Source: Bryobacterales bacterium (GTDB taxonomy: Bacteria > Acidobacteriota > Terriglobia > Bryobacterales > Bryobacteraceae). From it: a stretch of DNA of 15,643 bases. The number at the start of each line of letters is the position of its first letter. Position 1 is the stretch's first letter. Below, piece after piece: positions 1 to 8,129 of the stretch. The notes under the pieces are model-generated. The model saw only the letters and a program-made list of their open reading frames with translations, made no database searches and was not told where the DNA came from. Position numbers and translations under genes: made by a program. The stretch covers positions 1 through 15,643 of the forward strand of contig DNFG01000148.1 of NCBI GenBank assembly GCA_003487005.1. The letters are read 5' to 3'.

Positions 1-123
1 ATTGGATGACGGCCCCGCAATCCGGTTTCAACCCCCTGCAAAGGTTCTAACTCGTGGAAGAGGAATTCTTATGCATAGTTCTGGCCCCGTTTACCCTGCC
101 GTGGGCCTGTCCGCCTGATCCGG

Positions 124-453
124 CTACCGGATCTCCACCAGCCGGTCACCGGACACAATCCACCTCCGCAGGTCCGGCCAGATGCCCGCGAGTGCATGGA
201 TCAGCGCCTTTGTTGGGCGGTTCCCCAATCGGACCCAGACTTATCTCGGCCCGTGATCGCTGCACGCCACCATGTGAAAGAAGTCCTCGTCTTTGCTCAC
301 GACATCGAATCCGTTGAGTTGCGCGTAGCTCCAGATTTCGCTGTCGGAAGCTTCCGCCATCCCGATTTCATGGACATGCACAGCCTCAATGCCGCGCTCA
401 GAAAAGAAGTGTTTGAGCGCTGGAGGGAGTTGCTGATCGATCAGAAGTCTCAC
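124..453 (-). pseudogene. DUF5615 PIN-like toxin gene interrupted by an in-frame TAA
   Basis: The first 70 codons (453 down to 244) match the N-terminal part of DUF5615 PIN-like proteins, the presumed ribonuclease toxins paired with DUF433. They begin MRLLIDQQLP with the early conserved Asp, then have DSEIW and the hallmark SKDEDF acidic motif. A TAA at 243-241 stops translation. In the same frame the next 37 codons stay open to a TAG at 126-124 and read VWVRLGN...LVEIR, which is the normal family C-terminal half (consensus resembles KVIWLRLGN). The intact product would be about 109 residues, the usual family length. TAA sits where a Lys codon (AAA) would fit. The start is GTG, overlapping the upstream DUF433 stop as GTGA, so translation is probably coupled. 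This is either a recent nonsense pseudogene, a readthrough case or a sequence error. The family call is confident; the activity of the 70-residue product is doubtful because the C-terminal half of the fold is absent. Confidence 0.82.
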
Positions 454-680
454 GGAGTGACCAGGACGGCGTGGCTCGTCTGCACCGAAGCATATTCGAC
501 CGCCGCTAACAGGTCTTCACGCTCCAAGTACGGATAATCCGCCAGGATCTCGTCGAAACTCGCGCCGGAACTGATCAGTTCCAGGACATCCGTCACGCGA
601 ATCCGCATCCCGCGCATGCACGGGCGCCCGCCGCACTTGCCCGCTTCGATCGTAATCCTGCTCAGGCGGTTTGCATTCAT
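450..680 (-). CDS. DUF433 family antitoxin-like protein
   Basis: This 76-residue protein has full DUF433 length. Recognisable features are the N-terminal beta strand ISRITIE-like segment, GGRPCMRGMRIRV at about 18-30, VLELISSGASFDEIL at 32-46 and the closing DYPYLEREDLLAAVEYA at 48-64. DUF433 proteins have a helix-turn-helix-like fold and are usually found next to DUF5615 PIN-like genes, where they are thought to act as antitoxin and autorepressor. Here the stop overlaps the GTG of the following DUF5615 gene. The ATG at 680 is preceded closely by GAGGAA; an earlier in-frame start would lie inside the reading of the upstream aminopeptidase gene and is unlikely. It is the intact half of a pair whose toxin half is interrupted. 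Family assignment is secure; antitoxin function is inferred from the family. Confidence 0.88.
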   Translation of the reverse strand: MNANRLSRITIEAGKCGGRPCMRGMRIRVTDVLELISSGASFDEILADYPYLEREDLLAAVEYASVQTSHAVLVTP

Positions 681-730
681 TTCCTCGGACTTGTCTCCAT
701 TCTGACGCAAACACTGCCTGTGGACAGTCT

Positions 731-2383
731 CTACCGCAACACCCCGTCTACCGTCCCCTGCGTGATCGGATGGTACCCGGGGCGCGCCTTCCTGTAGATC
801 GCCCGCGCCTTCTCCTTGCCCTCCTCCGTCTTCGCCAGTTCTTCGTACAACGGCTTCACAAACTTCCGCCGGCCCACTTCCACCAGGAACGTCTCCAGCC
901 TCCGCTCCGCCGGTGCATACCCCGCCCGGATCGCCATCTTCAGCCACTGCGCCGCGATTTCCGCGTTGCCCGAGTCCGTGAACCCCCACGCGGCGTCCGC
1001 TTCCTTCATCTTTGCCGCCGTCCAACTCTCCGGGGCCACCCGCAGCCAGTGCAGCCATTCCTGCGTCGTCCACTCCCGCCGCGGACGCGATTCGAAATCG
1101 AAACGAACCCGCGGCGCGCCCTCCGGCAAACCCGGCCCGTCCAGCCACGCCGACAGATCCACGCCCGGAAAATGACGCGAAAACTCGTCCAAAAACTGCT
1201 TCGTCGTCACGCTTTGGAACGCAAAACGCGCGAAATATGCATTCAGGAACGCGTCCAGCGCCGCCCGCCCGTGCTTCTCCTCGATCCACCGCAGCATCAG
1301 CGCACCCTTCACGTAGGGAACCAGAGTCAACCCGTCGTCCGGGTCCCGCCCCTGCAAATCCACCACCAGGCGCGTGTCCTCGGGCTTCAACCCGCGCATC
1401 TCCTCCACCAGCGCGTCCACCTCCAGCGACAACTCCATTTCGCTGCGTTTGCGCCCGTAAATCGCCTCCTGAATCCGGCTCTCGAAGTACACCGTGAAGC
1501 CTTCGTTCAGCCAGATGTCGTTCCAGTTGGCGTTCGTCACCAGATTGCCGGACCACGAATGCGCCAGTTCGTGCGCCACCAGCGACACCAGGCTCTTGTC
1601 CCCGGCCAGAATCGTCGGCGTGGCGAACGTCAGCCGCGGGTTCTCCATCCCGCCGAACGGAAAACTCGGCGGCAGCACCAGCACGTCGTAGCGGCCCCAC
1701 AAATACGGCCCATACAACCGCTCGGCCGCCTCCACCATCCTTTCGACATCAGCGAACTCGCGCGCCGCCTTCTCCACCAGCGGTGGCTCGGCCCAGACCC
1801 CCGTCCGCGGCCCCAATGCCCGGAACTCCAGTTCGCCCACCGCCAGCGCGAGCAGGTACGACGGCACCGGCTGCGGCATGTGAAACCGGTCCCGCCAGAC
1901 CCGCGCCGCCGCCATCAGCGGCGTCAGGTGCGCCGGGGCCTGAATCCGCGCGGAGAACGTGAACCGGACGCCCGGCGTATCCTGCAGCGGCACCCAACTC
2001 CTCGCGTGTATCGCCTGCGACTGCGAGTATAGAAACGGCGACCGCTTCCCCGCCGTCTGCGCGGGCGTCAACCATTGCAGACCCGTCGCCTCGGGCGAGG
2101 TCTCGTACTCGATCACCACGCTGCGGACGCCCTTCTGCAGTACGATTCGCAGCGGCGAACCCAGAATCGGGTCGGCCGGACCCACTGAATAGCCCTCGGT
2201 CGAGCCGTTCACTTTCTGGATCACCAGATCGCGCGTGTCCAGCACCAGTTCCCGTCCGGCCGGGTCCAGCGCGAGGGTCACCGACCCCTTCAGCTTCTTC
2301 TGCGTAAAATCCACCGTCAGATCCAAGTCCAGATGCCGGACACGGCTCTCTTCGGGGTTCGCGTAACTGTGCGGATCGGCCAT
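731..2383 (-). CDS. M1 zinc aminopeptidase, leukotriene A4 hydrolase/aminopeptidase B type
   Basis: A 550-residue gluzincin that removes N-terminal residues from peptides. The N-terminal beta domain (about 15-190) contains GLQWLTPAQT and the FLYSQSQAIHARSW...QDTP block typical of the LTA4H branch. The catalytic domain has the exopeptidase motif GGMENP (244-249), zinc site HELAH (271-275; Glu272 the base) with the third ligand Glu294 in NEGF, and the catalytic Tyr357 in VPYVKG. The region from about 425 is the helical LTA4H C-terminal domain. By alignment from memory, Asp349 matches human Asp375, while the Tyr378 position is Leu, so eicosanoid epoxide hydrolysis is not expected. There is no signal peptide, so it is probably cytoplasmic. 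A GGGAG ribosome site lies 8 nt before the ATG. The stop of the upstream 102-residue gene directly abuts this ATG (TGAATG), so the two are probably one operon. Confidence 0.93.
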   Translation of the reverse strand: MADPHSYANPEESRVRHLDLDLTVDFTQKKLKGSVTLALDPAGRELVLDTRDLVIQKVNGSTEGYSVGPADPILGSPLRIVLQKGVRSVVIEYETSPEATGLQWLTPAQTAGKRSPFLYSQSQAIHARSWVPLQDTPGVRFTFSARIQAPAHLTPLMAAARVWRDRFHMPQPVPSYLLALAVGELEFRALGPRTGVWAEPPLVEKAAREFADVERMVEAAERLYGPYLWGRYDVLVLPPSFPFGGMENPRLTFATPTILAGDKSLVSLVAHELAHSWSGNLVTNANWNDIWLNEGFTVYFESRIQEAIYGRKRSEMELSLEVDALVEEMRGLKPEDTRLVVDLQGRDPDDGLTLVPYVKGALMLRWIEEKHGRAALDAFLNAYFARFAFQSVTTKQFLDEFSRHFPGVDLSAWLDGPGLPEGAPRVRFDFESRPRREWTTQEWLHWLRVAPESWTAAKMKEADAAWGFTDSGNAEIAAQWLKMAIRAGYAPAERRLETFLVEVGRRKFVKPLYEELAKTEEGKEKARAIYRKARPGYHPITQGTVDGVLR

Positions 2384-2692
2384 TCACTCTTCTCCCTGCC
2401 AGGCTTCCCCCGGCCATTGCTCCACCCGGATCCCCCGGGCGCGCATTTCATCCAACAACTCTTCCACCGCCGCCTGTGGCCCGCGCTCCCCCGCCACCAT
2501 GACCGCCCATTCCAACCGCTCGCGGTACTCGCGCGTCACCATCCGCCACCGGTCGTCCGCCGTCGCCACGATCCCGCTCCCGATCTGAATGACCGACCAT
2601 CTCCGCACCAGACGCAGCGCCGCCGCCGGCGACGGTTTCGGCCCGTCCACAATGAAGTGATTATCTCCGTGGACCAGGATCCCGCGCGCCAC
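2384..2692 (-). CDS. Conserved-looking hypothetical protein, 102 aa
   Basis: I do not recognise a named family. The predicted product is a soluble alpha/beta protein. An N-terminal segment with HGDNHFIVDGP is followed by an Ala-rich helix, a strand segment SVIQIG near 33-38, then a TREYRERLEWAVMVAGE stretch (53-69) and a helix ending DEMRARGIRV; the tail is acidic (GEAWQGEE). There are no Cys residues, membrane segments or signal peptide. The start is chosen as GTG at 2692 because the frame reads naturally from ARGILVHGDN. Upstream residues in this frame are Gly/Glu/Arg-rich antisense of the neighbouring membrane protein gene. A TACGAT hexamer lies 6 nt before the GTG and no Shine-Dalgarno is visible. 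The stop TGA touches the ATG of the M1 aminopeptidase gene, so it is the first gene of that operon. Composition looks coding; function is unknown. Confidence 0.68.
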   Translation of the reverse strand: MARGILVHGDNHFIVDGPKPSPAAALRLVRRWSVIQIGSGIVATADDRWRMVTREYRERLEWAVMVAGERGPQAAVEELLDEMRARGIRVEQWPGEAWQGEE

Positions 2693-2698
2693 TCTGCT

Positions 2699-2704
2699 AT
2701 CGTA
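2699..2704 (-). promoter_or_regulatory. -10-like hexamer TACGAT for the minus-strand operon
   Basis: The hexamer reads TACGAT on the minus strand and ends 6 nt before the GTG at 2692, so a transcript would begin at or next to the start codon. No convincing -35 element is seen. The whole divergent gap to the plus-strand gene is only 27 bp. Confidence 0.35.
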
Positions 2705-2719
2705 TCTTCTTTGTCCTGT

Positions 2720-3808
2720 ATGCCGACCCCTCCCGCCGGACGCTTTGCGTCCCTCGATCTCTTCCGGGGCGCCACCATGGCGTCGATGATCCTGGTCAAC
2801 AACGCCGGCTCCTGGCAGCACGTCTACCCCCCGCTGCTCCACGCCAAATGGGATGGATCGACCTTCACCGACACCGTCTTTCCGTTCTTCCTCTGGATCG
2901 TCGGCGTCGCCGTCACCCTCGCCACCGCCCGCCGCCTCGAGAAAGGCCAGAAGCGCGGCGAATTGCTGGGCCATGCTTTCCGCCGCGCCGTCATCCTGTT
3001 CATCCTCGGCCTCTTCCTGACCCTCTTCCCCAGCTTCGAGTTCTCCGGGCTCCGCATTCCTGGCGTCCTGCAGCGGATCGCCATCTGCTACCTGCTCGCC
3101 ACACTGATCTTCCTCCACTCAACCTGGAAGACCCAGATCGCCTGGATTCTTGGCCTCTTCACCTCCTACTGGCTGATGATGGCCTTCTACCCGGTGCCCG
3201 GTTGTGGCGCCGGATCGCTCACCGTGGACTGCAACTTCGCCCGTTACGTCGATGGCCTCCTCCTGAAGGGCCACATGTACTCCCAAACAAAGGACTGGGA
3301 CCCCGAAGGCATCATCTCCACCATCCCCTCGCTCGCCACCACCCTGTTCGGCGTGCTTGCCGGGCATCTCCTGCGCCTGAACATGACGGCGAGGGAGCGG
3401 ATCGGCCGCTTCGTCTTCATCGGCTGCGCCCTGATCCTTTCCGCCTACCTGATCGAGCCAGTCATGCCCATCAACAAACTGCTCTGGACCGTCCCCTACG
3501 CGCTGCTGATGGCCGGGCTTTCCTTCGTCGCGCTCGCCGCCTGGGACCTGGCGGCGCAATCACCCGCCTTGCTCAAATGGCTCCGCCCCATTGAGTTCGT
3601 CGGGATGAACGCCATCGCGATGTACCTTTTCTCGGGCGTCATGGGCGATATCGTGGCCGAAACCGGGATTCGGAAGACGCTTTTTACCACCTTTTCGACG
3701 TTCCTGAACCCATATAACGCCTCTCTGTTGTTCGCCCTGCTGATGGTCGCCGCCGGCATGCTCGCCGCCTGGGCGATGTACCGTAAGGGCTGGTTCCTCA
3801 AGTTCTGA
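2720..3808 (+). CDS. DUF5009 / HGSNAT-like membrane acyltransferase
   Basis: A 362-residue polytopic membrane protein of the family that includes heparan-alpha-glucosaminide N-acetyltransferase. The N-terminus SLDLFRGATMASMILVNN (11-28) is the family signature. His41 in LLHAKWDG precedes TDTVFPFFLWIVGV (50-63) and corresponds to the active-site His of human HGSNAT. Other family blocks are PGVLQRIAICYL (114-125), DPEGIISTIPSLATTLFG (194-211) and MPINKLLWTVPY (249-260). Roughly 9-10 hydrophobic segments are visible. Such proteins transfer acetyl groups from cytoplasmic acetyl-CoA across the membrane to sugars; the substrate here is unknown. ATG 2720 is chosen because the preceding in-frame codons read as antisense of the divergent gene and the family begins near this point. 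No ribosome site precedes it. Its TGA directly abuts the stop of the convergent oxidoreductase gene. Confidence 0.9.
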   Translation: MPTPPAGRFASLDLFRGATMASMILVNNAGSWQHVYPPLLHAKWDGSTFTDTVFPFFLWIVGVAVTLATARRLEKGQKRGELLGHAFRRAVILFILGLFLTLFPSFEFSGLRIPGVLQRIAICYLLATLIFLHSTWKTQIAWILGLFTSYWLMMAFYPVPGCGAGSLTVDCNFARYVDGLLLKGHMYSQTKDWDPEGIISTIPSLATTLFGVLAGHLLRLNMTARERIGRFVFIGCALILSAYLIEPVMPINKLLWTVPYALLMAGLSFVALAAWDLAAQSPALLKWLRPIEFVGMNAIAMYLFSGVMGDIVAETGIRKTLFTTFSTFLNPYNASLLFALLMVAAGMLAAWAMYRKGWFLKF

Positions 3809-5272
3809 CTAGGCTGCCCGGATCGTCTCCGTTTCCGGATCAAACAGAAACACCTTGTCTTCCCGCCACGACCGCACCGCCATCACGATCGCCACCTGCG
3901 TGATGTAGCCCAAGTCGCCGTCGAACACGGGCTTGCCCCGCGTCCGGACCGCCTCCAGAAACCGCTCCATGAAACTCGGCGCCGGCGGAGCGTCCACCCG
4001 GAACCGCGGCCGGGCCTGCCCCGCCTTCTGCCGCCCGTCGTAAATCCGCCCAAACCACGCCGTCCGCGCCGCCCGGTCCTTCTCCAGCGACGCCTGCTTC
4101 TTTACCGCCGCGTCGAAATCCGCACGCACCTGCGATTCCCCCAGAGCCCCCGCCATCCACGCATCCTGCCGCGCCGGGCTCAATTCGGCGAACCGTCCCC
4201 CGGCGGAGCCCTCGCTCCCCAACCAGCGCCCCTCGATCCCCGCCTTCTCCACCTTGTCCCGGAACGTCGATACATACGGCCCCTCCGGCTCCACAATGAA
4301 CCAGTCCGGACGCCGGTGGTCCGGCCCGTGGAAGAAGATATTGGCTTCGTGCCCCCGCATCACAATCGGCAACTCCACCGAATTCGCCAGCGACCCCGCG
4401 CACAACAGCGTGTGCTTCGACGGAAAATCAAACGCCGTCACCATCGTGTCCGGCGTCTCCAGACGCCCGTCCAATGGGAAGTGCCACGCCCCGCCCGACG
4501 TCACCGCCCGCCGCGGAAACTCCGCCCCCGCCACCATCAGCAGCGGCGTGATGTGGTGAATAAACAGATCCGTGATCAACCCGCCCGAATACTCCCAGTA
4601 GCGCCGCCAGCGGAAGAACCGCTCCGCGTCAAACGGCCGCTTCGGCGCGCTGCCCAGAAACGCGTTCCAGTCCAGGTTGTCCGGAGACACCCCCTTCTCA
4701 ATCGGGTAGGCCCAGGGCGGCTCCCGGTCATTCCGCGACCGCGAGGTTTGCGACCACAACAACTTGCCCAGCACTCCCGACTTCACCGCGTGCGCCGCGG
4801 GCGGCCAGATGCCGTGGGCGGTGTGCTCGGAATCCACCGCCAGCACCCGCCCGGTCTCCCGCGCCACCTTCACCATCTCCCGGGCTTCCTCGATTGTGAG
4901 CGCCATCGGTTTCTCGACATCCACGTCCTTGCCCGCCCGCATTGCGTCAATCGCCATCCGGGCGTGCCAGTGGTCCGGAGTCAGGACCAGCACCGCGTCC
5001 ACGTTCGGGTCCGCAATCAGATCCCGGTAGTCGCGGTACCCCTTTGCCCCCGTCGCCGTCACGCCAGCGTCCAGACGCGGCGCATAGATGTCACAGACCG
5101 CCGTGATCCGTGCCTGGCTCTTCAGCGTCGCCAACTCGCGCAGGTGGGCCCGGCTGATGCCGCCCAACCCGATGATGCCAATCCGGACCACGTCGCTCGC
5201 CCGGTTCTGGGCACGCAGAATGGCAGGGGCGATGACGGCGGCGCGCAAGAGGTCGCGGCGGTGGGTTTTCAT
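3809..5272 (-). CDS. Gfo/Idh/MocA family oxidoreductase with Tat-like signal
   Basis: A 487-residue NAD(P)-dependent oxidoreductase. The N-terminus MKTHRRDLLRAAVIAPAILR looks like a twin-arginine export signal, common for this family in Acidobacteria and Planctomycetes. The Rossmann domain follows: VRIGIIGLGGISRAHL (29-44, GxGxxG-like), the acidic residue after beta 2 (Asp61), VLTPDHWH (96-103) and the catalytic-type EKP (120-122). The C-terminal domain contains GGLITDLFIHHITPLL. The family acts on sugars, inositols and derivatives, and GH109 glycosidases also belong to it; the substrate cannot be read from sequence. ATG 5272 is chosen for the signal peptide; the frame stays open further upstream but that part is antisense to the cytochrome gene. 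An AATACT hexamer lies 10 nt before the ATG. The gene is 487 residues, somewhat long, because of an insert near 320-410. Confidence 0.9.
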   Translation of the reverse strand: MKTHRRDLLRAAVIAPAILRAQNRASDVVRIGIIGLGGISRAHLRELATLKSQARITAVCDIYAPRLDAGVTATGAKGYRDYRDLIADPNVDAVLVLTPDHWHARMAIDAMRAGKDVDVEKPMALTIEEAREMVKVARETGRVLAVDSEHTAHGIWPPAAHAVKSGVLGKLLWSQTSRSRNDREPPWAYPIEKGVSPDNLDWNAFLGSAPKRPFDAERFFRWRRYWEYSGGLITDLFIHHITPLLMVAGAEFPRRAVTSGGAWHFPLDGRLETPDTMVTAFDFPSKHTLLCAGSLANSVELPIVMRGHEANIFFHGPDHRRPDWFIVEPEGPYVSTFRDKVEKAGIEGRWLGSEGSAGGRFAELSPARQDAWMAGALGESQVRADFDAAVKKQASLEKDRAARTAWFGRIYDGRQKAGQARPRFRVDAPPAPSFMERFLEAVRTRGKPVFDGDLGYITQVAIVMAVRSWREDKVFLFDPETETIRAA

Positions 5273-5406
5273 GACGCCTGCCAGTATTTCAGGACAGCCC
5301 ACAGCCTGCAACTCCGCTGCATGTGAGGTTTCACGGCAACTTTCAACCGCCAGTCCGCATCCGAACAGAAGGCGGCGGTTTCGTTCCGGGCCGTCCTCGG
5401 GAATTG

Positions 5407-5412
5407 TAAAAT
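5407..5412 (+). promoter_or_regulatory. -10-like element TAAAAT upstream of the cytochrome c gene
   Basis: TAAAAT lies 46 nt before the cytochrome c ATG within the 186-bp divergent region 5273-5458. No good -35 hexamer is seen at 16-18 bp. Predicted transcription would start near 5419 and leave a leader containing the AAGGAG at 5441-5446. Confidence 0.35.
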
Positions 5413-5458
5413 GGGGATAACCACCCCAAACATCCGTCTGAAGGAGTTCCGTACATCC

Positions 5459-5785
5459 ATGATTTCGCGCTTCGCCACGGCTCTTGCCGCGTTCTGCCTG
5501 CTGTTGACTGTCCCTGCCTCTGCCCAGAAGAAGGGTGACGCCGCCAAGGGCAAAGAAGTCTATGAACAATGTGGCGTCTGCCACGCCCACGCCACTGATG
5601 AGAAAAAGCTGGGTCCCAGCCTCAAGGGTCTCTACAAGAAGGCAAAAATGCACAATGGCAAAGACGCCAACGACACCAACGTCATTGACATCATCAAAAA
5701 GGGCGGCAATGGCATGCCGGGCTTCGAGGAGATCCTCGAAGGCGACGAACTCGTCAACCTGATCGCCTACCTGAAGACCCTGTAA
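5459..5785 (+). CDS. Secreted small class I cytochrome c
   Basis: A 108-residue monohaem c-type cytochrome. A Sec signal peptide (MISRFATALAAFCLLLTVPA, cleavage after about ASA, residue 22) is followed by the haem motif CGVCH (38-42). LGPSLKGLY (51-59) is the usual loop after the haem site. Met86 in NGMPGF is the expected axial ligand, and a C-terminal helix ends LVNLIAYLKTL. It would carry electrons in the periplasm; no oxidase or reductase partner is encoded nearby. The ATG at 5459 is chosen because it gives a clean signal peptide and has AAGGAG 12 nt upstream; an earlier in-frame ATG at 5411 would overlap the putative -10. Its TAA directly abuts the stop of the convergent GH95 gene. Lys-rich mature protein, so probably basic. 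Confidence 0.93.
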   Translation: MISRFATALAAFCLLLTVPASAQKKGDAAKGKEVYEQCGVCHAHATDEKKLGPSLKGLYKKAKMHNGKDANDTNVIDIIKKGGNGMPGFEEILEGDELVNLIAYLKTL

Positions 5786-8077
5786 CTACCCCCGGATCTC
5801 GATTTTTTCGCCCGCGGCGTGGGTTCGTTCCTGCACGCCGCGGGCAGTTCTGATTTTGACCCTCCCGGCTCGCGACGCCGTGAGCGTGGCCGCGTCGAGC
5901 CTTCCACCCTTCCAGACCAGATCCACCAGGTAGCCACCGCGCCCCCGCAGACCGCTGATCCGCCCCTCGGACCAAGCCTTCGGCAGCGCCGGCAACAGGT
6001 AAATTTCGCCCGCGTGGCTCTGCAACAACATCTCTGCCATGCCCGCGCAGCCCCCCAGATTGCCGTCGATCTGGAAGATCGGCCCGCGCGCCGACGGATG
6101 CGTGTCGAACAAATTCGGCTCGGTGGACTGCCGCAGCAGCTTATACAGAATCTCGTGCGCCTTCTCGCCGTCTTCGAGGCGGGCGAAGAAGTTCACCATC
6201 CAGGCGGCACTCCACCCGGTCTGGCCGCTGCCCGCGGCCAGGCGCCGCTCCAGCGTCACCCGGCAGGCGCTAGCCCAATCCGGGGTCCGTCTGGCATCGA
6301 TGGCAGCCGCCGGATGAAGGGAGTATAGATGGGAGACATGGCGGTGGCCCGGTTCGGCCTCGTCGAAGTCCTCCGGCCACTCCATCACCTGCCCGTGACG
6401 CCCGGCGGTAACGGGAGGCGGCATCTGAGCCAGTTTTTGCGTAATTTCGCGCGTCAGATCGCTCTCCAGACGGAGATTCTGCGCACTTTGGATCACGATT
6501 TCAAACAGATCGCGAACCGCCTGGACGCTCGCCGTGCAGCCCATCGCGACCACGCCGCGGCGTCCGTCCACGGTCAGGTAGGCGTTCTCCGGCGACGACG
6601 CCGGCCCCGGCACCAGTCGCCTGGTCTTCGGGTCCTCGACGAGCAGATCGGCCTGAAAACGAGCCGCGGCCTCGAAAACCGGCCACGCGCGGCGGCGAAG
6701 GAATTCCAGATCCCCCGTGTAGAGCCAGCGCTCCCAGAAATGGCGGGCCAACCAGGCCAGTCCGTCCGGCCAGAGTCCAAACAGCAGACCATGACCCGGT
6801 TCGGCATAGCCCCAGACATTGGTGGTGTAGTGGGCTACGGACCCGCGGAGGCCATAGAAGTCGCGGGCCACACGGGCGCCCGGTTCCAGAAGCCTTTCAG
6901 TGAATGCAAAGAGCGGTTCATGGCATTCACTCAAGTTGGTCACTTCCGCGGGCCAGTAGTTCATCGGGATGTTGATGTTCAGGTGATAATCGGCCTCCCA
7001 GGGTGGTGCAAGCAGATGATTCCAAAGCCCCTGCAGGTTGGCGGGCAGCGAACCGGGCTGGGAGGAGGACATCAGGAGATACCGGCCGTACTGGAAGTAA
7101 AGAGCAGCGAGTTGGGGATCCTCGCCGCCGGCCCGGACGTCGTAGAGGCGTTCATCGGTGGGAACGGAGGCCCGGCCGGCGCCGCCAAGATCGATCTGAA
7201 CGCGGCCGAACTGCGCCTGGTGGGTGGCGCGGTGTTGCTTGTAAAGATCTTCAAATGAATGATTTGGAGCAGTGAACGGCTCGGGCTCGGGCGTGCCGGA
7301 GTAACTGGTCCAGGCCCGGGTGAACAGCAAGACGTGATCCGCGCCGTCCACCTCGACCCAGCCGTCCAGAAAGCGGATTTGACCACCGGGGGCGATGATC
7401 TGAGTCCAGGCAAACCAGCGGACTCCTCCTTCGGGCGCTTGTCCACGCCAAATCAGGCCCTTCCGAGAAGCCTCGATCTGACACTGCGAGCGGCGAACCG
7501 TCACACGAAGCCGCACGGGGGCGGTGCCGGCGAAACGGGCGATGACCGCCTGCTGAGGCCGGGACGAGAAGACAGTCCGCTCCCATTTCGACCCATTTGC
7601 GTGATAGTGGACGCGCGCGGTGGCATCTTCCAGATTGAGACCGCGAGTGTAATTCGACGCGCCGGCGTGGCCGGTTTCGATGATCAGGTCACCGAGAGTC
7701 TGGTGAGCGCCGAACCACTTGCCCCATTCGCCGGTGAGGGTCTTGGCCGCCAAATCGTTGGCCTCTCGATAGTTACCGGCAAACAAGAGGGAGCGGACGC
7801 GGGGCAGGGCATCCCGGAAGCGGTCGCCGTTCTGCGGATAGGGGCGGCCGGCCCAGAGTGAATCCTCGTTCAACTGGAGGATTTCTGAACCAACGCCGCC
7901 GTGGACCATTGCGCCAAGACGACCGTTGCCGAGAGGGAGGGCATCGATCCAGCGCGAGGCCGGCTCGCGGTACCAGAGCCGCCACGGGGACTCAGGCGAT
8001 GCAGCCAGAACAGGCCAGAAGGGGGTGCTTGCGGCCGTGGAAAGCAGGGCGCGCCGGGACCACTGGGAGATTGCCAT
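5786..8077 (-). CDS. GH95 alpha-L-fucosidase-family glycoside hydrolase
   Basis: A 763-residue protein of GH95, inverting alpha-1,2-L-fucosidases and relatives acting on plant xyloglucan or pectin side chains, some on L-galactose. The N-terminal beta domain carries the family opening PASRWIDALPLGNGRLGAMV (39-58). The (alpha/alpha)6 domain holds NLQGLWN (347-353) and the substrate-activating Asn pair in HLNINIPMNYW (Asn367 and Asn369). It also holds SSPEN with Glu497 as the likely acid, and DGNLGG with Asp671. A C-terminal beta domain follows. These match the catalytic residues known from Bifidobacterium AfcA. The N-terminus QWSRRALLSTAAS suggests twin-arginine export. ATG 8077 is chosen for this signal; the frame is open to 8128, but the extra 17 residues would precede the signal. 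No Shine-Dalgarno is seen; TATGAT lies 9 nt upstream. The plus-strand G/C bias changes sign within this gene. Confidence 0.92.
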   Translation of the reverse strand: MAISQWSRRALLSTAASTPFWPVLAASPESPWRLWYREPASRWIDALPLGNGRLGAMVHGGVGSEILQLNEDSLWAGRPYPQNGDRFRDALPRVRSLLFAGNYREANDLAAKTLTGEWGKWFGAHQTLGDLIIETGHAGASNYTRGLNLEDATARVHYHANGSKWERTVFSSRPQQAVIARFAGTAPVRLRVTVRRSQCQIEASRKGLIWRGQAPEGGVRWFAWTQIIAPGGQIRFLDGWVEVDGADHVLLFTRAWTSYSGTPEPEPFTAPNHSFEDLYKQHRATHQAQFGRVQIDLGGAGRASVPTDERLYDVRAGGEDPQLAALYFQYGRYLLMSSSQPGSLPANLQGLWNHLLAPPWEADYHLNINIPMNYWPAEVTNLSECHEPLFAFTERLLEPGARVARDFYGLRGSVAHYTTNVWGYAEPGHGLLFGLWPDGLAWLARHFWERWLYTGDLEFLRRRAWPVFEAAARFQADLLVEDPKTRRLVPGPASSPENAYLTVDGRRGVVAMGCTASVQAVRDLFEIVIQSAQNLRLESDLTREITQKLAQMPPPVTAGRHGQVMEWPEDFDEAEPGHRHVSHLYSLHPAAAIDARRTPDWASACRVTLERRLAAGSGQTGWSAAWMVNFFARLEDGEKAHEILYKLLRQSTEPNLFDTHPSARGPIFQIDGNLGGCAGMAEMLLQSHAGEIYLLPALPKAWSEGRISGLRGRGGYLVDLVWKGGRLDAATLTASRAGRVKIRTARGVQERTHAAGEKIEIRG

Positions 8078-8086
8078 TGTGATTCG

Positions 8087-8092
8087 ATCATA
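8087..8092 (-). promoter_or_regulatory. -10-like hexamer TATGAT for the GH95 gene
   Basis: TATGAT on the minus strand matches the sigma70 -10 consensus at 5 of 6 positions and ends 9 nt before the GH95 ATG, predicting a leader of only a few nucleotides. No clear -35 is seen at 16-18 bp. Confidence 0.4.
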
Positions 8093-8129
8093 TCCACAAA
8101 AAAGCGCAGAGGTACCACCAAAGGCCACT

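Noticed and set aside
1..123. Possible gene end or small ORF at the left edge
   Set aside because: The short frames here show no recognisable motif, ribosome site or coding pattern; I see nothing supportable.
54..537. Plus-strand frames over the DUF433/DUF5615 pair
   Set aside because: They are antisense to recognisable family motifs on the minus strand.
671..2032. 453-codon plus-strand open frame
   Set aside because: It is antisense to the M1 aminopeptidase; its Arg/Pro/His/Gln-rich product is typical of high-GC shadow frames and shows no family motif.
5802..5807. T6 run just after the cytochrome c stop, as a possible terminator
   Set aside because: No GC-rich hairpin precedes it, and it lies inside the GH95 C-terminal coding region.
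8090..8098. DnaA-box-like ATATCCACA as proof of oriC
   Set aside because: A single 8-of-9 match is not a cluster, and no dnaA, dnaN, parAB or gid gene is present; kept only as supporting detail of the skew finding.
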